Source of the DNA: JARIHD01 sp963815935
GTDB lineage: Bacteria > Patescibacteriota > Saccharimonadia > Saccharimonadales > UBA4665
Assembly: GCA_963815935.1 (NCBI GenBank)
Contig: CAWFIL010000002.1
Span: forward strand, 62,001-126,000
Direction of reading: 5' to 3'
DNA length: 64,000 nt
The position numbers and the translations under genes are program-made. The notes under the pieces are model-generated. The model was not told where the DNA came from, did not search any database, and worked only from the letters and a program-made list of their open reading frames with translations. Below, in pieces: positions 1-9,317 of this stretch. The first letter of the stretch is position 1. Each line of letters begins with the position of its first letter.

Positions 1-115
1 CTTATTACTTAAACACATAGTACATCACAATACTGTGACGCGCCACACTTACGGTACGTTGTAGCTAGATGACTGCGCGGCCAAGCATGCCGTATGCCAT
101 GCGTGGGTCAGAGGC

Positions 116-2242
116 GTGCTGGATAAAACCGCCGACGTTGAGTACATCGACGCCGTACTGGTAGTGACCTCAAGCGGTAATGACTACAGCAATTACTATA
201 CCGAGATCTTGCGAACGGAGGGGTTCAACTATTTTGATGCCAAAGATATAAGCACCGTCAATGCATCGGTGCTAGATAATTACAGCGCCGTTGTACTGTC
301 CGAGATGTCGCTAACTCAACCCCAGGCGGATATGTTCAGTAACTGGGTGACAGCGGGCGGTGACCTGGTCGCTATGCGCCCTGACGCTAAGCTGGCTAGT
401 CTTCTGGGTCTGACTTCGGCGGGAACTACTCGGACTAATCAGTACATGTTGGTAGATACTTCCAGCGCTCCGGGCACTGGTATTGTCGGCCAAACGATTC
501 AGTACAAAGGAACCGCCGATGGCTACACGCTTAATGGTGCCCGGGCGGTGGCAACTTTCTATAGCGATGCCAGCACCAGTACGACCGACCCGGCAGTTAC
601 GTACCGTTCGGTTGGCAGTAACGGCGGGTCGGCAGCTGCCTTTACCTATGACCTCGCTAAATCAGTAATTGCTTTACATCAAGGTAATCAGGCGTGGGCA
701 GGGCAGGAGCGCGATGGCAGCAGCCCGATACGTAGCAACGATCTGTTCTATGGTGCCAAGACTGGTGACGCTCAGCCTGACTGGGTAGATCTCAATAAGA
801 TTGATATACCACAGGCCGATGAACAGCAACGCTTGTTGGGCAATATCATGACGCTTGCGGCTAAAGATCGTAAACCGATGCCACATTTCTGGTATCTCCC
901 ACACGATCTAAAGGCGGCGGTTGTGTTGGCTGGTGATGACCATGGGCTGAGCAACGCGCAGGGTACCGAGCATGCCTTCAACAACTGGCTCAACGACGTT
1001 GGACCTGATTGTTCGATCATAGACTGGCAGTGTGTCCGCGCTAGCGGCTACGTGTATGTTGGTTCTGCCCTGACTAACAGTAGGGCTGCTCAGTATGAGA
1101 CTGCGGGCTTTGATATTGGGGCTCATCCACCAGATGACGGCGGCGGATGCAATAACTATACTTCGTACTCGCAACTTAATACGAAGCTGTCTAGTGCACT
1201 GAGTATTTTCCGGGCGAAATACACCAACCTACCTGCTCAGCGTACGACGCGCTACCATTGCTACGTGTGGAGTGATTGGGACAGCCAGCCTAAGGCGGAC
1301 TACGCTAACGGCATTCGGTATGATCTTGACTATGTTACCTATCCACCGGCTTGGATTGGTACACGCGCGGCACTGATTACCGGGTCGGGTATGAATATGC
1401 GCTTTACGAATGTAACGGGCGGTTTAATCGATGTGTACCAGGGGGTAACTAACTTCGAGAACACCGTAACGCCTGCAAGTGCTATCAATACGGTGCTCGA
1501 CAATGCGACCGGATCGACCGGATATTATGGCATCTTTGGTACGCACTACGATATGAGTGATACCTTCAATACAACGCTGTACAGCAACATTTCGACTCAC
1601 AGCAACGTGGCTATGATCTCGTCGCAACAGGCGTTGTCCTGGTTGGACGGCCGCAACAGCTCTACATTTAGCAACCTCAGTGGGTCTAACGGCCGTTATG
1701 GCTTTGACATCACAGCAGGTGAGGGCGCCACGGGCCTACGCGCTATGATGCCCGTAGAAGACGCGGGCGGCACTATTACGAACATCAAGCTGGCTGGCAA
1801 CACTGTTTCGTACCAGGCCCAGGCTGTTAAGGGCGTGCAGTACGCGGTGTTCGATGCCAATCCGGGCAGCTACACGGTCACCTATAGCGACTACTCGGCT
1901 GGTGGTGGGACTGGCGAGAGCGGTTCGAGTTCAGGTGGCCAGACGAGCAATACTAGCAGCACAAGTTCGACCACCAAGACGTCCAAAAAGAGCAGTGCCG
2001 GCACAAGCGTCTTTGATAATACGGCACAAGTGGCAACCGATCAGGGTGCTGCCCAGCAGGAACAAACGGGCAAGCCGTCCGAAAGCAACAGTGGTGATAA
2101 GACAATCGTGCAGCAGTCTGGCAACACTACCAAGGGATCATCATCAATGGGCAAGTGGCTTGGTGGTGTGATGCTTGTCGTCTTTGCTGGCGGGCTGGTA
2201 ACGGGGCTGGTAATTCGAATACGCCGTCGTCCAAAGTGGTAG
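116..2242 (+). CDS. Membrane-anchored surface protein with deacetylase-like domain
   Basis: A 708-residue protein read from a GTG start. Residues about 10-100 look like a Rossmann-type (ThuA/amidotransferase-like) domain. Residues about 265-480 resemble a NodB-like polysaccharide deacetylase fold, with GDDHG, an AHPPDDG stretch and a RYHCYVW stretch as candidate metal and catalytic positions. A Ser/Thr-rich linker of about 80 residues leads to one C-terminal membrane helix (LGGVMLVVFAGGLVTGLVI) and a basic tail, so the bulk is probably outside the cell. No signal peptide is seen, and an in-frame stop lies at 62-64. The family normally has more sequence at the N-terminus, so the 5' end may be broken or misassembled. 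The function is inferred; cell-envelope glycan processing is plausible. Confidence 0.6.
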   Translation: MLDKTADVEYIDAVLVVTSSGNDYSNYYTEILRTEGFNYFDAKDISTVNASVLDNYSAVVLSEMSLTQPQADMFSNWVTAGGDLVAMRPDAKLASLLGLTSAGTTRTNQYMLVDTSSAPGTGIVGQTIQYKGTADGYTLNGARAVATFYSDASTSTTDPAVTYRSVGSNGGSAAAFTYDLAKSVIALHQGNQAWAGQERDGSSPIRSNDLFYGAKTGDAQPDWVDLNKIDIPQADEQQRLLGNIMTLAAKDRKPMPHFWYLPHDLKAAVVLAGDDHGLSNAQGTEHAFNNWLNDVGPDCSIIDWQCVRASGYVYVGSALTNSRAAQYETAGFDIGAHPPDDGGGCNNYTSYSQLNTKLSSALSIFRAKYTNLPAQRTTRYHCYVWSDWDSQPKADYANGIRYDLDYVTYPPAWIGTRAALITGSGMNMRFTNVTGGLIDVYQGVTNFENTVTPASAINTVLDNATGSTGYYGIFGTHYDMSDTFNTTLYSNISTHSNVAMISSQQALSWLDGRNSSTFSNLSGSNGRYGFDITAGEGATGLRAMMPVEDAGGTITNIKLAGNTVSYQAQAVKGVQYAVFDANPGSYTVTYSDYSAGGGTGESGSSSGGQTSNTSSTSSTTKTSKKSSAGTSVFDNTAQVATDQGAAQQEQTGKPSESNSGDKTIVQQSGNTTKGSSSMGKWLGGVMLVVFAGGLVTGLVIRIRRRPKW

Positions 2243-2274
2243 CCTGCTAGCTCGCGTGTAGTATGCTTATACCA

Positions 2275-2982
2275 ATGAACGGTATTTTACTCATCGATAA
2301 ACCTCATGGCTGGACGTCATTTGATGCTGTCAACAAAGTGCGCCGCGCCATCCAGTACTCCGGCCTAAATGTCACTGGCAAAAAGCGTTTTCCTGTCGGA
2401 CATACTGGCACTCTCGACCCGATGGCCACTGGTTTACTAGTGCTTCTCTTGGGTAAGTCGACTAAGCAGGCACCAGCCCTAACCAAGCTGGATAAAACCT
2501 ACGAAGTAACAATGCACTTGGGCCAAATCAGCAGTACTGGCGACGAAGAGGGCGAGAAGACGCCGGTTTCGGAAGCTGTGCCGTCCCGGGCGGAAATTGA
2601 GGCCGCCTTGCAGCGATTTGTCGGCGACACTATGCAAACGCCGCCCATCTATTCGGCTATCAAGATTGACGGCCAGCGTGCCTATAAGCTGGCTCGTGCC
2701 GGCAAAGCGCCAAAATTAGAAGCGCGGCCCATCCACATTGATTTGATCGTGCTAACTGAATACGCATACCCCAAGGTCCGCTTTACGGCCGAAGTATCGA
2801 GCGGTACTTACATTCGGTCGCTGGTCGAAGATGCAGGCAACGTGTTGGGCTGCGGGGCGTACATGAGTGATTTGCGCCGTACCACGGTGGGCGAGTTTTC
2901 TGTTAGCGATGCGATTCCGCCTGAAGATATTTCGCCTGAAATTATTCAAGCTCATGTATTTGAGTTACCCGATGGCCAGTAA
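2275..2982 (+). CDS. truB: tRNA pseudouridine(55) synthase TruB
   Basis: Converts U55 of the tRNA T-loop to pseudouridine. The start of the fold (MNGILLIDKPHGWTSFD) and the catalytic motif GHTGTLDPMATGLL, with the nucleophilic Asp, are plain. An in-frame ATG also exists at 2263. I prefer 2275 because the family begins at MNGIL and a -10-like TATGCT ends 7 nucleotides before it. At about 235 residues it is a short TruB with a reduced C-terminal PUA region. It is followed by rpsO and pnp, the same order as in many bacteria. Confidence 0.93.
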   Translation: MNGILLIDKPHGWTSFDAVNKVRRAIQYSGLNVTGKKRFPVGHTGTLDPMATGLLVLLLGKSTKQAPALTKLDKTYEVTMHLGQISSTGDEEGEKTPVSEAVPSRAEIEAALQRFVGDTMQTPPIYSAIKIDGQRAYKLARAGKAPKLEARPIHIDLIVLTEYAYPKVRFTAEVSSGTYIRSLVEDAGNVLGCGAYMSDLRRTTVGEFSVSDAIPPEDISPEIIQAHVFELPDGQ

Positions 2983-3040
2983 TGGGAATAGTGCCTAAGG
3001 GGTTGTCTTACGCCCGTGCATCTGATAAAATACCCCAAGT

Positions 3041-3307
3041 ATGATTACAACTGAGAAAAAACAAGCAGTCGTAAAGGACTTGCAGAAGCACAAAACTGAC
3101 ACTGGTAGTGCAGCTGTGCAGGTTGGTATCGAGACTGAGCGTATCAAGGAGTTAACTGAGCACCTTAAGGTGAACAAGAAAGACTTTGCAGCACGCCGCG
3201 GTCTTTTGCAGCTCGTTGGTAAGCGCAAGCGCCACCTCCAGTACATCGCCGCTCACGACGGCCAGGCTTATCTTGATCTTATCAAGAAGCTCGGCATTCG
3301 TCGCTAA
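3041..3307 (+). CDS. rpsO: 30S ribosomal protein S15
   Basis: An 88-residue S15, full length for the family. It carries the conserved DTGSAAVQVG helix start and the RRGLLQLVGKRKRHLQYI segment that contacts 16S rRNA helices 20-22. An extended -10 (TGA-TAAAAT, 3026-3031) lies nine bases before the ATG, so the mRNA leader is minimal and no Shine-Dalgarno is seen. The truB-rpsO-pnp order is conserved widely. Confidence 0.97.
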   Translation: MITTEKKQAVVKDLQKHKTDTGSAAVQVGIETERIKELTEHLKVNKKDFAARRGLLQLVGKRKRHLQYIAAHDGQAYLDLIKKLGIRR

Positions 3308-3494
3308 GTAGTGCATAGACTACTGGTCTCGGACCCTACCGAGGCCACAAGCTTGTGCACATTAACGCTTTTAGGGTCGTTTAATAGCGGGCAGGGGTCA
3401 GATATATAGCTCCCAAGACAGCACAAGGGGCTGCCATATATTTGCACTGTGCCCACTAATGTCTCCCTTAGCAAGAAAGGCAAATAAAAATAAA
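3308..3494 (+). promoter_or_regulatory. Structured rpsO-pnp intergenic leader
   Basis: A 187-base gap with no convincing ORF. It contains an 8-bp hairpin (3325-3332 with 3339-3346, one G-U pair) and a short palindrome CACAAGCTTGTG next to it. No T-run follows the hairpin, so it is not a clear terminator. Other bacteria control pnp through structures in this same gap. That parallel is the basis for calling it regulatory; the mechanism here is unknown. Confidence 0.4.
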
Positions 3495-5642
3495 ATGGAT
3501 ATCATCAATCCCTACGGTAAGCCAATTGTCTTGGTTGAGACCGATTTTTGCGGTCGCAAGTTAAGCCTTGAAGTTGGTCGTGTCGGTTTTCGCACGTCTG
3601 CCTCGGTACTGGTACGCTATGGTGAAACCGTAGTGCTCGGTACCGCCATGGTAAGCAACAAGCCGATTACCGGCATGGATTATTTCCCGCTTAGTATCGA
3701 CTACGAAGAAAAAATGTATGCAGCCGGTAAAATCAGCGGCTCCCGTTTCGTTAAGCGCGAGGGCCGCCCATCTGACGAGGCTATCCTCATTGGCCGCCTC
3801 ATTGACCGCCCAATTCGTCCGCTGTGGCCCAAGGGCTACCGCCATGAAGTGCAGGGTGTCGCTACGGTTCTAAGTACCGACCCAACCTTCCGCCCAGACA
3901 TGATCGCTATGATCGCTATGAGCGCTGCCTTTATGCTAACCGGCGCCCCATTTGAGGGTCCAGTAGCCGGTGTCCGTGTTGGGTACGACAAAGACGGCAA
4001 GCTCAGCGCTTTCTTGACGCTTGAGGAAATGGCCAAAAACAAGCTTGACCTAGTGGTCGCCGGTACGCACGGCGCCATCATGATGGTGGAAGCAGGTGCT
4101 AACGAAGTCAGCGAAGATGAGGTAGTTACTGCCTTGCAGTTTGCCCAAGAGCAAATGCAGCCAGCTATCGCCCTACAGAAAGAGCTTATCGAAAAGGTTG
4201 GCGTCGCCAAGCAAGAATACGAGCTTTCGTTGCCAAGTGAAGACATCCAAAAAGAAGTCAACGATTTCTTGGATGGCAAGATGGGCGAGAAGCTCCGCGC
4301 GCCAATGGGTGAGCGCCACCAGCGCATGCATATATTACGTGAAGACCTATTAGCACACTTTGCCGAAAAGCTCGGTGATGACTTTGACGCCGTAAAGCGC
4401 GAATATGAAGACGCATTCGCCAGTGCTGCCAACAAAGATGTCCGCAAGGGCATTTTAGAAGATGATGTTCGCCCGGACGGCCGTAACTTTACCGAGGTAC
4501 GTCCACTATCCAGCCAGGTTGGCTTTTTGCCGCGAGCCCACGGCTCGAGCATCTTTACCCGTGGCTTGACCCAAGGTATGAACATCGTAACCCTAGCCCC
4601 AACTAGCTATTCACAGGTTGTGGATACTATGGAGCGCGACGAAGAGAAGCGCTATATGCACCACTACAATGCCCCGGGCTACACAGTTGGCGAAGTTAAG
4701 CGCCTTGGCTCGCCAGGTCGCCGCGAGATTGGTCACTCCGCACTTGCCGAGCGCGCCTTGCTGCCAGTTATCCCCGATGTAGATGTGTTCCCATATGCTA
4801 TCCGCTCGGTTACCGAGATCATGAGCCAGAACGGTAGCACTAGTATGGCTGCCACTTGCTCCAGCTGTTTGGCGCTTATGGATGCCGGCGTTCCACTGAA
4901 GGCCCCAGTTAGCGGTATTGCTATGGGCCTTATGGTTGAGGGCGACAAGCATGTTATATTGAGCGACATTGCTGACGCCGAAGACTTTGCCGGTGATATG
5001 GACTTTAAGGTGACTGGTACGTCAAAGGGTATTACCGCCCTGCAGATGGATATGAAAGTTCACGGTTTACCTGTAGAGATGCTTAAAGAAGCTCTTCTGC
5101 AAGGTAAGGACGGCCGTGCCCATATTCTGGAGCACATGCTGAGCGTCCTACCGGAACCGCGCAAGGAAATGAGCCCGTACGCACCACGTGTCGAGAGTAT
5201 CAAGATTAACCCAGACAAAATCCGCGAAGTTATCGGTAAGGGCGGCGAAACCATCCAGAAGATTACCGCCGAAACTGGTGCTGAAATCGATATTAAAGAC
5301 GATGGTACGGTTATGATTGCTAGCCCAGACGGTGAGAGCATTGCAAAGGCCATCCAGTGGATCAAGAATATCACCGAAGATCCAGAAGTCGGTAATATCT
5401 ACAAGGATGTGCCAGTAGTCAGTGTTATGGACTTTGGTGCCTTTGTACAGATCATGCCAGGCAAAGACGGCCTGGTACACGTTTCCGAAATGAGCGAAGA
5501 GCGCGTTAACAAGCCAAGTGATGTCGTCAAAGAAGGCGACAAAGTAACCGTTAAGCTGGTAGCTATCGACGACCGCGGCCGCCTGCAGCTCAGCATGAAA
5601 GCTGCTGCAAAGGAACTAAACGATGGAAAAGCAGCCAAGTAA
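3495..5642 (+). CDS. pnp: Polyribonucleotide nucleotidyltransferase (PNPase)
   Basis: A phosphorolytic 3'-5' exoribonuclease. It contains two RNase PH domains (first about residues 5-220; second about 300-540, with FTRGLTQ and the GDMDFKVTGT active-site region), an all-alpha linker, a KH domain (IREVIGKGGETIQKI) and a C-terminal S1 domain (GAFVQIMPGKDGLVHVSE). An upstream ATG at 3459 would add a basic extension unlike the family. The ATG at 3495 (MDIINPYGKP) fits better, with AGAAAGG about 15 bases upstream. The length of about 715 residues is normal. The end overlaps the next gene by 20 bases. Confidence 0.96.
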   Translation: MDIINPYGKPIVLVETDFCGRKLSLEVGRVGFRTSASVLVRYGETVVLGTAMVSNKPITGMDYFPLSIDYEEKMYAAGKISGSRFVKREGRPSDEAILIGRLIDRPIRPLWPKGYRHEVQGVATVLSTDPTFRPDMIAMIAMSAAFMLTGAPFEGPVAGVRVGYDKDGKLSAFLTLEEMAKNKLDLVVAGTHGAIMMVEAGANEVSEDEVVTALQFAQEQMQPAIALQKELIEKVGVAKQEYELSLPSEDIQKEVNDFLDGKMGEKLRAPMGERHQRMHILREDLLAHFAEKLGDDFDAVKREYEDAFASAANKDVRKGILEDDVRPDGRNFTEVRPLSSQVGFLPRAHGSSIFTRGLTQGMNIVTLAPTSYSQVVDTMERDEEKRYMHHYNAPGYTVGEVKRLGSPGRREIGHSALAERALLPVIPDVDVFPYAIRSVTEIMSQNGSTSMAATCSSCLALMDAGVPLKAPVSGIAMGLMVEGDKHVILSDIADAEDFAGDMDFKVTGTSKGITALQMDMKVHGLPVEMLKEALLQGKDGRAHILEHMLSVLPEPRKEMSPYAPRVESIKINPDKIREVIGKGGETIQKITAETGAEIDIKDDGTVMIASPDGESIAKAIQWIKNITEDPEVGNIYKDVPVVSVMDFGAFVQIMPGKDGLVHVSEMSEERVNKPSDVVKEGDKVTVKLVAIDDRGRLQLSMKAAAKELNDGKAAK

Positions 5643-5829
5643 CAACCAGGCAACGCTCCAGCTGGTTTCTAGCCTGGTGCTAGCTGGAGTAGCCCTCGGG
5701 CTATCGTATGCTGCGGTCTCTCGGGCTATCGACACCGGTAGCTGGGTAGAGTACGCCGTAGCGGCTGTCTTGCTAGGCTTGGGTATCCGCAACTTGCTAC
5801 GAGCCAACGGTGTAAGGAAGAACAAATAG
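5623..5829 (+). CDS. Small two-helix membrane protein
   Basis: A 68-residue protein overlapping the end of pnp by 20 bases and the start of the glycosylase gene by one base, so it is translationally coupled. It shows two hydrophobic segments (LVSSLVLAGVALGLSYAAV and VEYAVAAVLLGLGIRNLL) and a basic tail. I do not recognise a family. The tight packing supports it being a real gene. Confidence 0.6.
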   Translation: MEKQPSNNQATLQLVSSLVLAGVALGLSYAAVSRAIDTGSWVEYAVAAVLLGLGIRNLLRANGVRKNK

Positions 5830-6455
5830 TGGCTGTGGCTACCAAAGGCGACAAGCAAACCCGCCTTGACCAGATTAAGGCAGACATCACTACAAACAAT
5901 GTCTGCCCAGACTTGGCCAATGGTGCCACCCAACTAGTATTTGGTGATGGCAACCCGAATGCCGATATCGTCTTCATCGGTGAAGCGCCAGGTAAAAACG
6001 AGGACATCCAAGGCAAGCCGTTCGTGGGGGCTGCTGGAAAGTTCCTGAATGAAATGCTGGCTCAAATTGGCCTTGCGCGCGAAGACGTGTACATTACAAA
6101 CATTGTCAAATACCGGCCGCCCAACAATCGCGACCCGTTGCCCGACGAAAAGAAGGCATTCTTGTCATATTTGCAGGCCCAGCTAGAAGTTATTCAGCCC
6201 AAGATTGTGGCCACCCTCGGACGCCACAGCATGAACTGCTTCTTGCCGGACTTGCAAATTTCCAAGATCCACGGTCAGCCTAAGCGGATTAGGATCAGCA
6301 TGAAAGAGCATGCTGGCGAGGTGATGGAGATTGTCATCATGCCCTTGTTCCACCCGGCTGCCGCCCTATATAACGGAGGAATGCGCCAAACCCTCATTGA
6401 TGACTTTGCAGGTATCCCAGGCGTCCTTCGGCAAATAGTAAGTAAAGAAACGTAA
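5829..6455 (+). CDS. Family 4-like uracil-DNA glycosylase
   Basis: Removes uracil from DNA in base-excision repair. Motif GEAPGKNED, the GKPFVG loop and the C-terminal HPAAALYN motif place it in the family 4 branch. The four Cys ligands of the [4Fe-4S] cluster typical of family 4 are mostly absent. Only a single Cys occurs near residue 25 where a CxxC is usual, and the NVVKCRPP region reads NIVKYRPP. The cluster is therefore probably lost. The start is GTG, sharing its G with the preceding stop codon. Length (208 residues) is normal. Confidence 0.85.
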   Translation: MAVATKGDKQTRLDQIKADITTNNVCPDLANGATQLVFGDGNPNADIVFIGEAPGKNEDIQGKPFVGAAGKFLNEMLAQIGLAREDVYITNIVKYRPPNNRDPLPDEKKAFLSYLQAQLEVIQPKIVATLGRHSMNCFLPDLQISKIHGQPKRIRISMKEHAGEVMEIVIMPLFHPAAALYNGGMRQTLIDDFAGIPGVLRQIVSKET

Positions 6456-6488
6456 TAATAATCTAGAAACTCCGAGAGGAAAAACAAT

Positions 6489-8538
6489 ATGAACGAAAAA
6501 CCCAACCCCAAACTACAACGCCCCAGACCTGATAAAGGTAGCCAAGGCCGCAAAACAGGACAGCTAAAACCAATGGCTGCCTCTGTGTCTCGTGGCGCCG
6601 CAGTGCGCGCCCAAAAGCGCTCGCAAGCTGACGCTCAAAAGATTGCCAACCAGTATGCTGCTGCGCAGCCGATGCAAGAGCGTCGCGCTAACTTTATCGA
6701 CGACAGCCCCCGCCTCAAGGTTATTGGCCTTGGCGGTATGGATGGCGGTGGTTCCAAAAACATGATGCTGGTCGAATACCAGAACGATGCTGTAGTCATG
6801 GACTGTGGCAATGATCTTGGTGTCGACTTGCCAGGCATCAACTATGGTATTGCCGACACTACTTACCTAGAAAGCATCAAGCACAAGCTGCGCGCCTATA
6901 TCATTACCCATGGGCACTTGGACCACATCGGCGGTCTGCCGCACATCGTGCCCAAGTTCCCGGCACCAATTTACGGTTCCAAATTCACTATCGGCCGTGT
7001 CGAAGAAATCTTCGAGAACTTTGGCTTGCCGATGCCTGATGGCTTTGAGCTAAAAACGGTCACCATGAACGAAGATACACACGAGCGGCTTAAAGTCGGT
7101 GAGTTCTTTGTGGAGCTGGTGCGCGTTACGCACTCTATCCCTGGCAGCACATGTATTGTGCTCGATACGCCCGTCGGTCGTATCATCAATACTGGTGACT
7201 TCCGCTTTGACCCCAACCCGCTTGACCATGAGCGTACCGACAAGGAGCGTCTGAAGGAGTTGGGCGACGAGGGTGTCCTGGCGCTGTTGTCCGAAAGTAC
7301 CACCGTAGAGCGCCTGGGTCGTACCCCGTCCGAAAGTACCATCGAGCAAAGCTTCATCGACATTATGGAGCAAGCACCAGGCCGCATCTTCGTAGGCTTG
7401 TTCTCGACAAACATGAACCGCGTCCAGATGATTATCAACGCTGCAGTGCATCACAACCGTAAGGTTGCTATGGATGGTCGCAGCATGGTAAGTACGCTCG
7501 AAATGGCTGTACGCCACGGCTTTGTACGCATTCCAAAGGGTACTTTTGTGCCGATTGCCAATGTCCCTGCCATGAAGGATAGCGAAGTTGTCGTAGTTTG
7601 TACTGGTAGCCAGGGCGAGCCAAGCTCAGCCTTGCAGCGTATGGCAAGTGGCGACCACAAGCACATCAAGCTCAAGGAGCAGGACACTGTTATCTTGAGT
7701 TCGACCCCAATCCCTGAATCTGGCAACGACTCGCTGATCGGTATGATGGTTGACGGTCTAACAGAAAAAGGCGTGCACGTCTTCGAGCATCGTAATCACG
7801 AGCTAGACAATGTTGGCCCGCTGCACGTATCCGGCCATGCTTCGCGCGACGAGTACGCCGAGATGATCCAGCTAACTCAACCCAAGTTCTTTATTCCTAT
7901 CTACGGCGCTTACCGCGTTAAGCAGCGCCATGTTGATATCGCTATCGAACAGGGGATCCCTCGCAAGAACTGTCTCAACGTCCTAAAACGGCCAAGTCAT
8001 CGCCCTGACCGCCGACACCATGGAACGAGCCGGTGAAGTGCCGTACGGCACAGTGCTGGTCGACCAAACTGGTGCGATCGTCAGCAACGTAGTCGTTAAA
8101 GACCGCGTACTGCTAGCCGAAGAAGGCTTGGTTGCTGTAGTGCTAACCATCGACAAAAAGACCGGCAACCTCCTGACTAGCCCGGACATCATTAGTCGTG
8201 GCTTCATATACATGCGCGACAATGAAGAGCTCATGAACAACTTACGCCAAGAACTGCGCAGGGCAGTGCAGCAACGCTTTAAGCGTATCGACCTCGATCG
8301 CTTTAAGGCTGAGCTGAAAGACCACGTTACGCATTTTCTATTTGACCAGACTCAGCGCAGCCCAATTGTCATCCCGGTAGTAAACGTCATTGGTGGCGGT
8401 AATGGCGGTGGCAAGCCAGATGCTAAGGTTGCCGCCGGTAGCCGTACCAAGACTGGCGAAGAAGTTGCTGTCGAGCAAGAACGCCGCTTCCGCGAGATGC
8501 GCGCCCGCCTGCTAGGGCAGGATGCCCGCACTGACTAA
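6489..8538 (+). CDS. rnj: Ribonuclease J (one frameshift in this sequence)
   Basis: A 5'-3' exo- and endoribonuclease for mRNA turnover and rRNA maturation. It has a basic, disordered N-terminal tail of about 75 residues, then the metallo-beta-lactamase domain with HGHLDHIGG and the beta-CASP domain (CTGSQGEPSS, HVSGHAS). The reading frame breaks at 7985-7988, where AAAA must be AAAAA to give NVLKNGQVIALTADTME. Downstream the protein continues in frame to a complete C-terminal domain. A single homopolymer deletion in an otherwise intact essential gene points to a sequence error. GAGAGGA precedes the ATG. Confidence 0.9.
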
Positions 8539-8547
8539 AAAATAGTG

Positions 8548-8576
8548 TTGACAAAAACGCTAATGCTTGGTATAGT
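8548..8576 (+). promoter_or_regulatory. Strong sigma-70-type promoter
   Basis: TTGACA (8548-8553), a 17-base spacer, and TATAGT (8571-8576). This is one of the best consensus promoters in the window. It drives no recognisable protein gene, only the short unit described next. Confidence 0.8.
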
Positions 8577-8582
8577 GTACGT

Positions 8583-8711
8583 AGGCTAAAGAAAACAAAA
8601 ACAATGTTTCAAAGGCCAACAACCCAAGAACTACAATAACCAAAAAGTTCTAACCAAACATCAAAAATAGACCCGAGTAGCCAAAATAGTTACAAAGGTC
8701 TATTTTTATTT
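8583..8711 (+). ncRNA. Candidate small RNA with own promoter and terminator
   Basis: About 130 bases bounded by the promoter above and a terminator-like hairpin (AAAATAGACC at 8664-8673 pairing with GGTCTATTTT at 8697-8706, followed by T-rich sequence). The body is A-rich, with repeated ACAA/CAA motifs and little internal structure, which would suit a base-pairing regulator. It could instead encode an 11-residue peptide (ATG at about 8604). No known RNA family was recognised. Confidence 0.5.
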
Positions 8712-8743
8712 TGTCCGTAGCCCGTGCCGGGTATGATAAGGGT

Positions 8744-9199
8744 ATGAACGACGAACAAATCCAAGCACGTATCCGCGAATGCCAAGCCGAGGCCGATAAG
8801 TCCATCCAAAGTGGCAACCCACCGTTCGGCTGTGTCATTACTGATGCCGAGGGGACGATTGTGGCTCGTACCTACAACACCCAAAATTCAGATAACGACC
8901 CAACGGCTCATGCCGAAATTAAAGCGCTCCGCCAGCTTGGCCAGAAGCTTGGCTCCCGCTACCTGGACGGCTATGTAATGTTTGCTAACGCCTCCAGCTG
9001 CTCGATGTGTATGTCGGGCAGCATCAAGGCACATATAAAGCAGTACTACTACGGAGCCCCGCCCGAAGGCAAGATGGACCCATGGCTGCCCATGGAAGAA
9101 GTGGCTGCTAAGGCTCAAGGGCCAATTGAGCTGCATGGGCCAATCTTAGGCGAAGAATGTGCTGCCCAAATCGCTCAGGGTAGGTCTCAGGCTGCTTAA
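8744..9199 (+). CDS. CMP/dCMP-type nucleoside deaminase family protein
   Basis: A zinc-dependent deaminase fold. HAEIKAL supplies the His ligand and the proton-shuttle Glu. SSCSMC supplies the two Cys ligands, though the usual PCxxC Pro is Ser here. The overall form, including the YYYGAPPEGKMDPW segment, resembles guanine/cytosine deaminases more than TadA, but I cannot fix the substrate. The start at 8744 is supported by TATGAT ending six bases upstream, an example of the leaderless pattern. Confidence 0.75.
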   Translation: MNDEQIQARIRECQAEADKSIQSGNPPFGCVITDAEGTIVARTYNTQNSDNDPTAHAEIKALRQLGQKLGSRYLDGYVMFANASSCSMCMSGSIKAHIKQYYYGAPPEGKMDPWLPMEEVAAKAQGPIELHGPILGEECAAQIAQGRSQAA

Positions 9200-9206
9200 G
9201 GTTACA

Positions 9207-9235
9207 TTGACAAAAGTTGTAATTTTTGCTATAAT
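9207..9235 (+). promoter_or_regulatory. ftsK promoter within an inverted repeat
   Basis: TTGACA (9207-9212), a 17-base spacer and TATAAT (9230-9235). A 9-base inverted repeat flanks it: AGGTTACAT at 9199-9207 and ATGTAACCT at 9278-9286. A second, extended -10 (TGC-TAAACT) lies 10 bases before the ftsK ATG. The repeat could be a regulator site or a hairpin in the leader. Confidence 0.7.
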
Positions 9236-9317
9236 CACTCTTGTAATAAGTAATCTGTAAGATTCTTATGCTAACAGATGTAACCTCCTTACAAAACGTG
9301 CTAAACTAAAAATCGTT

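Noticed and set aside
3836..4585. A 249-codon minus-strand frame opposite pnp
   Set aside because: A shadow of the pnp coding sequence: low-complexity Ser/Ala-rich protein, no start signals, no family.
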